A stretch of DNA of 33,071 nt, from positions 2,195,497 through 2,228,567 of the forward strand of contig BFEA01000077.1 in NCBI GenBank assembly GCA_003427395.1. Reading direction: 5' to 3'. The notes under the pieces were generated by a model, which was not told the DNA's origin, did no database searches, and worked only from the letters and a program-made list of their open reading frames with translations. The stretch's first letter is position 1. Every line of letters begins with the position of its first letter. This DNA is from Chara braunii (Eukaryota > Streptophyta > Charophyceae > Charales > Characeae). Positions 20,003 to 30,467 of this stretch are shown here, one piece after another. The translations under genes and the position numbers were made by a program.

Positions 20003-20457
20003 AAAGCAAAAAACTCAAAGGCTAATCTACCACTCAAGAAACTTCACAGTGAATTGACAAATGTCACCGAGTCTGACAGAAAAACGTTTCAGCACACTCA
20101 AGAAGAACCAGTCAAGGAAGACTTTCTTCCTCAATTCACAGTGGAGGGTCAATGTCCTTCGCTGTATTTCGAATCGCAGTCGTATTACGATCAATCCGAT
20201 GGAGGTAGCTGCTAATCACATCACTCTTCTGGCGCCTACAGCCCCCAAGAGTAGAAAGACTGCCCAGTCTGGATGCGTAGCCAGTCCTGTGACCAGATCC
20301 ATTCTTCGTTCTTGGACATCTGCACGCAGTGCAGGTTCGAGAATCTCCTCGAGGTGCGGATCTGGCAACCTAGGAGGTCTTAGGTTCCATATCCATCATC
20401 ACTCCGCTTCAAGGTCAGCGCACCAGGGTAACAGCTTCAAAACACCCCAAAAGGCGC

Positions 20458-20964
20458 TTGTTCAACTTGGGTGTTATGACCCTGGCCAATTTCGAGATAC
20501 ACATCAACAACCAAAAACACCTAATTCTGGCAGGAGATTGTAACACCACACTAGAACCGTGGAGAGATAGGATCTCATGTTCGCAAAGAGGCAGGGATGA
20601 CTCACTTCTGACAGAGGCACAAGTGATACAGGCACTGATGATGGAAAAGAATCTAATGGAACCACTAAGAACAACACAATCAGAAACAAACAGATACACA
20701 TATAGGAAGAAAAATAGAACCCAACATATAACGAGTTTTGCAATAGACTACTTCCTCATTTCCGAATCTCTTAGAGGCACAATTCATGGTACAGGCCTAG
20801 GAAAACTTTTGTACCACAACGGTCTGGACCACACGCCCATCTTTCCAAACCCCCTATTTGATCCTGGACTACAGAAAGGCACTAGCTTCTTCAAAATCAA
20901 CAACTCTCTACTACACACTAAAGAAATGAAAGAAGCAATAGTCTATGCTTGCATAAATGCCTAG
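20458..20964 (+). pseudogene. LINE endonuclease, C-terminal half
   Basis: Contains LILAGDCNTTLEPW (the GDxN metal/DNA-contact motif), SFAIDYFLIS (ID motif) and GLDHTPIF (the SDH-type catalytic His motif), in family order and spacing. The enzyme nicks target DNA to prime reverse transcription. The N-terminal half (20060-20460) is scrambled by frameshifts, and no clear ORF1 is visible. It ends at TAG 20962-20964; coding similarity resumes at 21016. Confidence 0.82.
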
Positions 20965-21015
20965 AGGGAAGAAGCAAAATTCCCACAACTAGTTGCCAAC
21001 CTATCCCAAGCAGCC

Positions 21016-22393
21016 TTGTCAGCCTCTAGGAAAATAGCAGCCAAGAGGAATCAAAGTTTAAAAGATTTAGAAGCAGTGGTCAATTTGGCAAAAAAAAAAC
21101 TCATAAATAGCCAAGGAGAGACAGTCTACGAGGAACTCCTAACAAGATCCAAAGCAAAACTAGCCAATTGGAACACGTGGAAGACTAAGGGACTACGCAT
21201 GCGAGCTAGAATCAAGGAATGGGAAGAAGGAGAAAAAATGACTAAGTTCTTTTTCCAAAATGTTAAAGCAAGGGGACGAAACGCAGTCATTCATCAATTA
21301 AGAGGAGAGGAAGGATTGACGTCAAACCCAAAAAAAATGCTATCTATAGTTGAATCCTTCTACAAAAACCTATATACATCCAAAACCGAAAAGCCAACGC
21401 CAAGGTCAGTCCTCCAGGCAAGAGAGAAATTCACCAAACATTTAGACAAAACAATCCCCCCCAACCTGGCCAACCAATTAGATACGCCCATAACCAACGA
21501 AGAAATTAAAAAAGCCTTGGATTCAATAAAACCAATGAAAACCCAGGGTTAGACGGTCTATCCAAAGAATTTTGGCAAACCTACTGGCCACTCTTGGGAG
21601 AAGAATTCTGCAACTTTACGAGAACGACCTGGACAAAAGAGGGACTCGGTCCCTACCTTAGCACAAGAATAGTCACGCTTTTATACAAGAAAGGAGACCC
21701 AACAAAAATTAGGAACTATAGACCAATTACTCTCCTAACAGTGGCATACAAAATTCTCGCCAAACTCCTAGCTAATACGATAAGGAACATCACCAAATCC
21801 CGCTTCCACATAGACCAAACGGGTTTCATCCCAGGCAGATTCATATTAGACAATGTAATGACACTGGCAAAATCAGTAAGATACATCAATGACAAGAATC
21901 AACGCAGCCATCCTCTTCTTTGATTTCGAAAAAGCATATGAACCAGGTCAATTGGGACTTCTTACAACAATGCATGGAGAAAATGGGGGTGGGCCCCATC
22001 TTTCGGAAGTGGGTTAAAATTATGTACAACGATGCTCTGGGAGCGGTGCAAGTAAACGAACACATATCCAACACTTATAGGATGTCTAGATCAGTAAGAC
22101 AAGGCGATCCACTAGCAGCACCAATCTTCCTCTTCATAATAGAGGCCATAGCCTCATTTCTTAGAAAAGATCCCTCCATAGAAAGGATCACGTCGCCATC
22201 AGAGGACAATACCGGCAACCTTACCATTCCCTCCACCATCCTTTTCGCCGATGACCTGACAGTGTTAATTAGAGCTACTAACTCCTCCTTCGAGACCCTC
22301 ACGAGAACAATGAATGCATACCAGCTGGCCTCAAAAATGCAGATCAACTGGCAAAAAACAGTAGGTTGGTGGCTAACAAACGACAATAGCTAA
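21016..22393 (+). pseudogene. LINE reverse transcriptase
   Basis: Frames 21016-21552, 21594-21923 and 21920-22393 carry consecutive blocks: LTSNPKKMLSIVESFYKNLY, then after a frameshift near 21545 GLDGLSKEFW, VTLLYKKGDPTKIRNYRPI, QTGFIPGRFILDN, FDFEKAY, RQGDPLAAPIFLFI and the catalytic TILFADDLTVLI (FADD). All seven palm/finger signatures are recognisable, but at least two frameshifts prevent one product. The order and the FADD box are typical of the L1 clade. Confidence 0.92.
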
Positions 22394-22576
22394 CCCCCTC
22401 AGTCCTCGCCAAAAGGCATGACATGGTTTGATCCCAACGTCTCAATGAGATTTATGAGAATCCAACTTAACAAAGAGGGAGCAGCTGCAGAAATGGCACC
22501 TAGCCTGCTTGCAAAATGAATCACAAAACTGAATGCATGGGAAAAGGTTCACACCTCGCCATTTGGACGAGCCCTA

Positions 22577-24145
22577 ATTCTAAATACATCCATCTTCTCA
22601 ATGATGTGGTACGTTGCAGCCTTTTGGAACCCTGACCACAGGGCGATGAATGACCTAAAAAAGAAGGCAACAGCCTACCTATGGACAGGGGATCCCTCTG
22701 GACAACACTTCATTAACCAAGGTCGCGTGGCATTATATCACAAGGAAGAAAAGTCAGGGAGGATTGGGAGTTTTAAGCCCGTCTACTCAAATAAGAGCCC
22801 TTCAAACCAAACGGATACTCAAATTGCTAACTTCACCCAGCCTTCCATGGAGGGAGCTGGCTCTAGAAGGGATTCAACACCTCCGTGTTTACAGCACTCC
22901 ACCGAATATGGAAGGCTCCTTTTGGTTAATGAGTAAATCGTGGTCGATGAAACGAAAATCACCAATGCTGAAACAGACTAAAGGAGGAGCAAGACTACAC
23001 TTCTGGAGGAATATCATCAAGGCATGGAGACAAATTTTCCCCATTGAGGTAAGAATGCCACAAAACAAAGAGGAAATCCTCAGACAATCATTATTCTGCA
23101 ACCCATGGATAACTGAGGACGAGGAAAAACCCTTTACGCTAACCACAAAAGACACAAGATGGGGAGCTTGGCTAAAATAGTGAAGGTCAGGTCACAGTCA
23201 GAGAAGACTATCTCAGAAAAGTAAGAGTAGTAGAAAATGACAATCTAACCCTCTATAATCCACAAACTGCGCTAGAAAATTTAGAGGTCGACCCAGCAGA
23301 ATAGGCATGGAATCAGAAACAGAGTACCATGGGAATTAATCTAAAACTTAACATCCTACTATACACCACAAGCCTAGGATACAAATTAAGAAGAAGATCT
23401 ACAAACCCTGACCCAGTGATATCAGAGAGATGGTCGAATCACCTACAAGCGGACCCATAAAACTTTACTCAGATACCATGGAACCAATTAGCCATAATCC
23501 ACCCTCCCAAAGTCAGAAGTCTACAATGGCTCATTCTCTACCTCGTTGTCCCACTAAATCAACGGCTAAAGAAGCCCACTAAAAGAGCTTTGCGCTCTAT
23601 GTGCAGAAGGCCAGATAGAGGACCTTTATCACTGCTTTTTCAGATGTCCAAGAATACAACCCCTATGGCAAAGAATCAGGAAGCTTTGGGACAAAACGTC
23701 TTCCCTAGAATTCACTAACAATCCCATCCTCCTACTACTAGGCTTCAATATACCAAAGGAATGACCTAACTTAGAAAACATTTTTTTTCAAATCATCAGA
23801 AACGCTTCAATTTGGACTATCTGGAGGAAGAGATGCCAGGAGACAATAGAGAAGCAACCAATGCACAATCAGGAAGCATTGGCTCTATTCCAACAGCAGG
23901 TGGAAACAGAACTCTGGGTTCTATGGCGCAGCAATAGGAAGAGAATGAGAAAAGATGAAACAAGAGCAAACGAGCTCGAAAGCAAATTCGAGACCAACTT
24001 CCTGGCAAGAGGTAAAATTGCAAGGATCAAAGATCACAGTCTAGTCTTCACACTTTGGGAAGGAAGCACAAGTCCCCCACAAGCAGACTCACACTCTCTT
24101 ATCAGCATCCCAGAATCTTTTAACATCCACATGGAATCCGCATAG
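22577..24145 (+). pseudogene. LINE ORF2 C-terminal part with CCHC zinc finger
   Basis: Starts at LNTSIFSMMWYVAAFW, then LRQSLFCNPWI (about 23085), LQWLILYLVVPLNQRLKK (about 23525), a zinc finger CALC...YHCFFRC of form CX2CX9HX4C at about 23595-23650, then ASIWTIWRKRCQETIEK (about 23810) and VETELWVLWRS. Open 23861-24145. These blocks identify the minus-strand LINE scraps elsewhere in the window. In L1 elements this cysteine-rich end binds RNA and is needed for transposition. Stops (for example TGA at about 23762) interrupt it. Confidence 0.85.
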
Positions 24146-25156
24146 AAAGGACTAATCAAAGAATCATGCCCGTCCCTAGAACACAGACTATCACATCAAT
24201 CAAACCAAAGAACGTAATGAAAGCAGAACCAAAGAGCTTCAGGAAAACAGAAGTAGGGGCACAGACAAGATAAGGAGACTAGTACAAAATTGGTCTAGTC
24301 CAGCTCAAACAGAGACAAAGATGTCTAATAACAACACCAAATAAAGATCCCTAGGGTTTAAGGTTTAACTACATATTACATCCAAGTAGGCTAGAATCCA
24401 AGGTCTTAGCAGAAAAGTCAGCAAACCAACCAAAGGAGCGAGGAAAAAGTCAACTAGGAGCGAGGACTCCAGTAGAGTGTCCAGCAACCAAGAGGACAAG
24501 GTTTAGGGTTTTAGCAAGGACATAGCAATACACCAAGCTAGCAGTTCCAGCAAAAGGAAGCAAAACAGTCACCCAAGGCGCAGAAAGGAACAGGCAGGCT
24601 CAGCCTTCAAGAGTAGATTCACAGGTCCTAAAAGTTAGGTTTTTTCAGACCAGCATTAAAGCAAGTTTTAAAAGATACAGCATAACGTAGGCAGGGGTAC
24701 AGGGTGGTGCATCCTCCCTTGAGGAAGTAAAACCAAGGCTAGATAGACAAGGGCTTAGGGTTAGGACAGTCTCAAGTCAAGTAGGGTTTTAAGCTCCAGG
24801 GTCTCAAGAAATCCATAAGTGCCCCTGATTGCTCTAGCATAACACACCGGCCCGACAGCATTGCAGCTGAGAGGAGCAGGACTGTGGTCAGTGAGATTAG
24901 CAAGGGCCTTCCAGATTAAGCATCACAGGCTAACTTAAGCAGGGGGGAGAGGGGGTATATCCTTCCACAAGGAAGCAATCAATGCCGCCCACTGGGGCCT
25001 CCCAGCCATAATGGGGAGGAGTGTGCGTGAGTTTCCCATGTATTCCATATTGACTTGCCGGGGGAATAGGAACCGGACTGTCGCTCCCCAGAATGGCAGG
25101 AGCCAGAACCAAGAGGTTTTGTACTAAAAAAAAGAAAAAAAGAAAAAAAAAAAAGG
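24146..25156 (+). other. LINE 3' UTR and A-rich tail
   Basis: No open frames. Several TAGGGTTT-like motifs (24351, 24501, 24757) resemble plant telomere repeats. The last part (24940-25120, with GTCGCTCCCCAGAATGG) is shared in inverted orientation at 26030-26160 and 27165-27340, which defines the 3' end of the family. The tail at 25126-25154 is A-rich with a few G. Confidence 0.8.
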
Positions 25157-25198
25157 GCTTCGGGGAATCATCCTGAAGCCAACGGCCAAGCGTAACAG

Positions 25199-25837
25199 AT
25201 GAACCGTGCGGTGCAGCATTTGCTGAGGCATTATATAAAGCCCAGCCAGGACGACTGGGATGAGAAGCTGCCTCTCATCGCCAGCCTGTACAATAACGCT
25301 GTACACAGCACCACCGACATCAGTCCTAATCATCTGCATTTGGGTTGGAAGCCTAGATCTGCAGTAGACTTCCTCCTTCCTGAAAACTGACCAGCCGCAA
25401 CGCCTGGAATCTCTAGAAAACTAATGCCACAGTACCTCGGTCCTCGGGAGGTCCTGGATATTGTGGGTTGTGATTTGGATGGGCCCTTGTATGTTGTAAG
25501 AATCCCTGGTCATCTTCGCACTTACCCGGTATTTCATGCTTCAAAGCTTGCACCTTTCGCTGAGACAGATGCATTTCCATCAAGAAGATCAATGATGCCC
25601 CCAACGATGGATGACCATGTGGACGTCGACGGCATTATGGAGCACAAAGACTTGCCTGTTCCCAAGCTTGTGGGCGGAGGGAGACCGCCCAAACCTATGA
25701 GGGAGTCCCGGGTCAGGTTCAGGCATCATACAGATCCTAAAGAAGATCGTTGGTTCACAAAAGAGGAGCTTGTTAGAACAGCACCTCAGATAGTGGCAGA
25801 GTATGAACGAAAGCTGAAGGTGAAGGCACCTGCGTAG
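25199..25837 (+). pseudogene. Integrase end and chromodomain-like module of the second copy
   Basis: 25199-25390 matches the end of the integrase core (MNRAVQHLLRHYIKPSQDDW, HLHLGWKPRS), with a TGA at 25388-25390. From 25391 the sequence jumps directly to GISRKLMPQYLGPREVLDIV: about 170 bp present in the first copy (end of 12.9 kb block to 18.32 kb, insertion aside) are missing here, joined at a 3-4 bp overlap (GGA). The frame remains the same across the deletion. 25424-25837 then runs unbroken through HASKLAPF, DVDGIMEHKD and a complete chromodomain-like end to TAG. Confidence 0.85.
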
Positions 25838-25943
25838 AAGCATCTCAGCGGACTTTTGAAGCCAACGGGGATGGAATGCGATGAATGAGCCCTCGCGAGG
25901 CCCTTCTTGGGCATGCAAGTGTTCTGGGCTGCGGCCCCCAGCA

Positions 25944-25960
25944 AACCTCTTGCCCGACCT
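25944..25960. repeat. 17-bp target duplication, left
   Basis: AACCTCTTGCCCGACCT is repeated exactly at 29253-29269 and brackets a T-tailed minus-strand LINE cluster. Length and A-tail next to one copy are hallmarks of target-primed insertion. Confidence 0.92.
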
Positions 25961-26855
25961 CTATTTTTTTTTTTTTTTAATTATTATTATTATTTTTTTT
26001 TAAACAGGGCCTTATGGTCCCGGCTCCATTCTATTCTGGGGAGCGTCAGTCCGGTTCCTATTCCACCGGCAAGTCAAAAATATTACATTGCTGGGACTCA
26101 ATCACGCTTCCTTCCTTCTGGCCGAAGGACCCCTGGGCAGCATTGATTGCTCCACCTCAGTGGAGGATTGACTGCCAGCTTGCCCATCTTTCTCTTTCCT
26201 CTCAGACCTGACAATTGGGTCTGCCAAATACCATCGCTGAACCTAGAAAGAGTTCCTCTGTTAACATTATCAACCCGAGCCCTTCCCCCTCGACCTGCCT
26301 TTCCTTTTACCCGAGCAACCACTAAACCCTGAACCCTAAACCCTCGTTCTTCGTAATAGCTCTCCGATATACCATTCCCATTCAAGGATCGTCTACTACC
26401 TTTAGTGTCTTAGGATACCATTAAGGCTTCTGGTCCTGTACCTTGTTGCAAGCTCCTTCCCGCCGTTGAATTATGCCACTCTTTCGAGCAAGCCCTATCT
26501 TCTCACACTTTTGTAAACGTACCCTTCATCAGCCCATTCCTTTCGTTGTTTGACCTTTGCCTCCCCACATTCCGTCCCTATGCCTACCACTGCCCTTCCT
26601 TTCCCCTCAATGATTTGCCCAACTTCTGCTCCGTTCGCACACATATTCCTTGGTTTGTGGGTTTCATTGCGTCCTCCGAGCGCCGATCTCGGTCCTTTCT
26701 CTGATACCATCTCTGGCGGTGACCCCTAGCCTTGCTCATTGCTCAGAAACCCTTTGCTTTGACCCTTTTACCTCCCTCGCTCGCCTTCATTACCAGCCTG
26801 CATCTTGGTCCCCACTGTTGTACGTCAAAAGTAGTGACCCGAAGGCTGAGCTGTC

Positions 26856-27041
26856 TCAGTTAGATTCTGGCTCGAGGGTTCCACGCCCTGGTTCTATGCT
26901 TTGCTGTTCCAGATTCCTTCTTGACGCGGAGTTGAGCCACTCCTTCCAACAGATACGATCGTCCCGCAACTCAGCGACCTTCCCCCCTGCCAACGATGTC
27001 TTGATGAACTTTGTTTCAAGCCTTCTGCTGCTTCTCTTCAT
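26856..27041 (-). pseudogene. LINE ORF2 end, copy nearest the tail
   Basis: A short open frame with KFIKTSLAGGKVAELRDDRI and CWKEWLNS, corresponding to the last 30-40 residues of ORF2 in the other copies (GKLGTI...FKDWL). The 3' UTR runs from here to 25963, and contains CCCTGAACCCTAAACCC at 26325-26341. 5'-truncated. Confidence 0.6.
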
Positions 27042-27551
27042 CGTCTGTCCATGTACTCTTGATCCTCTTCCATCCGCGTAGAATTTCTGCCTGTATCAAA
27101 ACCTTCGCCTCCACCCAGACTCTTTCTCGTGCGTTTGCCATCCCCTATTTTTTTAACCTTAGTTCTGGCTCCTTTTCCATTCTGGGGAGCGTCAGTCCGG
27201 TTCCTATTCCACAGGCAAGTCTGGTAAAATTACAAGAAATACTCACTCACGCACCTCCCCCTCAAGGTGTGGAGGCCCGAAGGACGGCATTGACTACCTC
27301 ATAAAAGAGGGATGTACCACCCTTCACCCCTGCCTAAGTTAGCCTGATCATCTATGTTTCTGCTCTTTTTCTTTTTTGGAACTAAAGCCCTAAACCCTTG
27401 CTGACTGCGGCTTGTATGAGGGGACTTCCCTAAGAGAGGTTTCCTTGTTGGGGGTGTTGTATATACCTGTGGATTCTGAGCGAGATGGATGGGAGGGAGG
27501 GAGACGAGAAGAGTGAGGTGTGAGGGGCAGGTGATTATGTGATTCCGTACC

Positions 27552-28043
27552 NAGGGGTATAAGGCTGTGGGCTAGGGGAGGGGCTGTGATGGTTATTGAG
27601 ATTAGGGTGGGATTGTAATTGTGTGGGAGGAAACGGGTTTAGTGGTTTATGGTGTTAGCTGAGATGGGATGGTGTGGGGCGAGGGGAGTTACNGGTGGGT
27701 TCTTCATCTGTTATGGTTAGTGTGTGTGTGGATNGGTTGGGTTGGGGGGAGTTTGTGGAATGAGTTGTGTATTGGTTTGGTCATGTGTGCGTCTGGTTGT
27801 TGAGGGCCAGATTAACCAATTAGAGAACCTAATTCTGTCACTATCGATTGTACCTAGTTTGCCTTGTCCTAGTTTGTGGATTAGGATTTTTTTGGTACTT
27901 TCTTCTTTTTTGTCTGGTAGTAANNGGNTTTGNTGTAGGTTTCTTTTCCANACTGCTANAATTTCTGTTTCAACTATTTGTTTGATGATNATTAGGGGTG
28001 TTTCTGCGGGGGCGTGNTGGTCGTTGAAAGTTAGATAGCAACN
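27552..28043. other. Low-quality stretch with ambiguous bases
   Basis: About ten isolated N bases occur only between 27552 and 28043. They probably mark positions where reads from similar LINE copies disagreed. Confidence 0.9.
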
Positions 28044-28480
28044 TCTTTTCCAAATGGCCCAAAGGGTTCCTTTTCTGAGTAGAGAAAAGAGGAAGTAGTC
28101 GAAACCTTTGAGTGTAGGAGTTTGGTCTGCGTGAAGGAGTATGGTAGCGGGGTTTATGAGTATATTTCTATTGGATAGAGTATTCCATGAGAGTTCTATG
28201 TCCAACCATAGTTATTTTGCATGTTCACAATCTAACAAACAATGTATTATAGATTCTTCAACCATAGTTATTTTGCATGTTCACAATCTAACAAACAATG
28301 TATTATAGATTCTTCTGCTTGCTTGTTGCATACCTTGCACCAGGTTGACTGTTCCGTTCTACTGTCCTTGTTTCTTCTCTGGGCTAGCCATTGGTTTACC
28401 GGGACTGCTCTGAATGCTATGAGCCAGAGGAGGCTGGCCAGCTTGACCGGTCTAGTGCCGAAGATTGTGGGCCAGTGAGG
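27830..28480 (-). pseudogene. LINE ORF2 zinc finger and C-terminal domain, second copy
   Basis: On the minus strand: a block ending in VNQWLAQRR (about 28385-28410), zinc finger WCKVCNKQAEESIIHCLLDC (CX2CX9HX4C, about 28280-28345), then GTLWAIWKR (about 28045-28070) and the terminal IIKQIVETEI and GKLGTIDSDRI segments. The 56-bp tandem duplication at 28203-28314 lies in the zinc-finger region and adds a stop. Ambiguous N bases at 27919-28043 blur several residues. Confidence 0.75.
28203..28314. repeat. 56-bp tandem duplication
   Basis: 28203-28258 is repeated at 28259-28314 (core AACCATAGTTATTTTGCATG). It lies over the LINE zinc-finger coding region. The copies are identical, so the event is recent or an assembly artefact. 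Confidence 0.92.
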
Positions 28481-28499
28481 GAGTACCAGTGATTCTCCT

Positions 28500-29252
28500 A
28501 GAGTGCTCTCATGTTTTTCCCATCTTTTTTTAATTATTGTTGAGATTGGTTGGGTTTTGTTGAAGCGTTTGCCGTTCCCTTAATCTTTCTGCTGCATCTT
28601 TCCTTCCGTATGACCCATAGGGAGGTCTTCCTGGTGAGCACGTCCCAGATCCTTTCTGCTTTCCGTGTCAACTTAGGGATGACAATCAGAAGGAGAAGTT
28701 GGGTGGATTTCTTAGGAAGCGGGGAAGGGAAGAGGGAATCCCAAAGGGTGGATGTTCTCGTCCAATAGTCTGTTGCTTCTTTGCAGTATATTAGGCAATG
28801 TACTATATCCTCTACTGTATTATCTGTGCATACCTTACAAAGGTCAGAGCTATCCGGTACAGACTCTTTCCTCTTGATATGTATTCATTGATTGACTGGT
28901 TTGTGATTAGGTGGTTAGGTGCACATATCGAGATTGACAGGAAGATTGCGGTGGTGTTGGTCCTCCGGTAATGGTCTGTGAGAGGGTGGTTGGTTCGATA
29001 TTGTGAGCCAGTCCTTAAAGACCAGGCTGTTTCTTATTATTGTTCCTAGTGTTCCTCCTCCTAGTTTTCCTTCCGTGAATCTTTTGATAATTTCGAGTTT
29101 TTTGTCTGGGGTGTTTTGTATCTGTGTTTTTGTTTTTTCCCAGAGGACAATGAGTTCGGTTTCTATTAGTTGTTTGATAATAATGAGGGGGTTTTCATGG
29201 TTAGTAGGGTGCTCCTCGAAGGTCAGGTCGCATCTCCTTTTCCAGATTGCCC
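28500..29252 (-). pseudogene. Further LINE ORF2 pieces in rearranged order
   Basis: 28915-29275 reads as the end of ORF2 (GWAIWKRRCDLTFEE, IIKQLIETELIVLWEKT, GGGTLGTII, FKDWLTIS). Instead of a 3' UTR it is followed by another zinc finger, LCKVCTDNTVEDIVHCLIYC (about 28780-28845), and a post-finger block with ERIWDVLTRKTSLWVI (about 28600-28660). The normal order is finger, then end domain, so two copies are joined or one is rearranged. Confidence 0.65.
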
Positions 29253-29269
29253 AACCTCTTGCCCGACCT
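29253..29269. repeat. 17-bp target duplication, right
   Basis: Second exact copy of the 25944-25960 sequence; the LTR continues with AAGTGAAGGCGG, as at 5854 in the first copy. Confidence 0.92.
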
Positions 29270-30313
29270 AAGTGAAGGCGGACCTGAATATCCACTCAGG
29301 GCCTGTTTCCGACATTTTCCATATGTGGGGTATCAGACAGTTGCAGCACGCCAGTTGGTTACCGAGCACCATGAGCCTTCGGAGGCTCCTTCCAGAAACA
29401 AGAACTGCGCTGTACAGTTGAGCCCAGGGCTCAGGCGGTTGCGCCCTGGGCACAGGCGGTGGGAGGCCGACACATCACGGATTGGCCGCGGGCCAATGAC
29501 AATGCAGCATTGTCGTAACACATCCACCGCGAGCCGATGAGAATGCGGCAAACACTTGGAGCCTTGAGGGCTGCCTGGACGTGCCCAACTGTAAAGGGCC
29601 CGGGCCCGCAACAGCAAAGGTGGGCCTGGGCACAGACACTGGAGCCCGACTGGAAGCTACTGGAAACTTGTCCAGCCAGGCCCACACAGCCAAACACAGG
29701 GCCGCACTTTCCATAAAGGAAAGTGCCCTGCCCAGGCAGGGGCATTCTGGCCTCAGCAGGCAATGCGGCCACACTGCTGCTATGCCATGCTTTGCTGTGC
29801 TCAGCAGGCAGGCCAGGGCGCACGCGGGTGTAAGAGGTGAGAGGGCGCTGCGGTGGCAGCAGGCGCACGGCGGCCATAGCTGGGCCGAGTGTGTGGTGGC
29901 AGGTGATGGCGGTGGTGGTCGTCGGGTAGGAGGCGCACAAAGTGCGGTGTTGAGGCGTGATGAGGGGAGGAGAGAGAACGTACCTGGTGTGTTCTGGCGG
30001 TCTGCAGTTGTGATGACGTCGCGTACATTGGTCTTCAACTTCGATGTGATCCAGTTGCATGAACCTAGATAGGAGTAGATAGGCTGAGCAGTGTAGGCTG
30101 GGCGCTGGGCGCCAGACAGTAGGTGCGACATTGGATACTGTGTTGGTGTGGCCAGAGAGCGTCGACATTGGCACACAAGTTCATTGTATTGCTCGTACTT
30201 GGATGGTATCTTGGTGCATTGTGCTCTCTGCTTGGTACAAGTCCATCTGTACTTCGTGATTTTGCAATCTGGATTTCTGTCTATCGCTCTCACTCTCGCT
30301 CATATTCCTCGCA
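29270..30313 (+). repeat. LTR of the second gypsy copy, remainder
   Basis: Follows the 5' LTR of the first element from about 5854 to 6835, including CCATATGTGGG, the TATA-like TCCATAAAGG (29710-29719) and the end TCATATTCCTCGCA. With 25877-25960 it totals about 1.13 kb, close to the 1065 bp of the intact LTR. The divergence is clearly greater than between the two LTRs of the first element. It keeps the region deleted from the 3' LTR at 18791. Confidence 0.88.
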
Positions 30314-30467
30314 CTGTTTTTCAAAAACAAAAAACAAAAAAAATACAAAAAAGTTTAAAAAACACAAAAGAAAAGAGGAGGAGGAGATTACATGAGGGTT
30401 GATGATTGAGGCGAGATGAGGAGGGACATCACATTGGATCTTCTTCTTGTTTTTTTTTATTGAATAG

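Larger units (their letters stand above)
20060..25156 (+). mobile_element. L1-like LINE, nearly full length but decayed
   Basis: In order: poorly preserved 5' part, apurinic-type endonuclease (20458-20964), reverse transcriptase (21016-22393), post-RT and zinc finger (22577-23670), C-terminal domain (to 24145), long 3' UTR (24146-25120), A-rich tail (25126-25154). Several stops and frameshifts. It lies antisense to the ATPase gene, unlike the other LINE pieces. Directly after the tail lies a gypsy integrase fragment. The 5' border is uncertain; no target duplication could be found. Confidence 0.88.
25961..29252 (-). mobile_element. Cluster of minus-strand LINE pieces inserted into the LTR
   Basis: The poly-T/T-rich start at 25963-26000 is the A-tail of a minus-strand LINE. 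Conserved 3' UTR sequence occurs twice (26010-26160 and 27165-27340) and ORF2 C-terminal pieces occur at least three times, so more than one copy is stacked here in the same direction. A second T-run at 27149-27155 is the likely tail of the inner copy. A single 17-bp duplication surrounds all of it. Confidence 0.82.
25157..30313 (+). mobile_element. Second gypsy copy, 3' part only, split by a LINE cluster
   Basis: Integrase end (25157-25837), PPT (GGGGATGGAA, 25867-25876) and an LTR whose first 84 bp (25877-25960) are separated from the remainder (29270-30313) by a LINE insertion. The sequence follows the first copy with many substitutions, so it is an older or different family member. Everything upstream of the integrase core is gone; the border coincides with the LINE tail at 25156. 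Confidence 0.88.

Noticed and set aside
22601-22936. Separate host gene
   Set aside because: The frame matches the post-RT part of LINE ORF2, also found in the minus-strand copy near 3 kb.
26325-26341. Telomere or telomeric array
   Set aside because: Only two or three degenerate CCCTAAA units within a LINE 3' UTR.
29431-30293. 247- and 272-residue minus-strand frames
   Set aside because: They overlap each other in different frames within the LTR of the second gypsy copy and lack any domain; LTR shadows.
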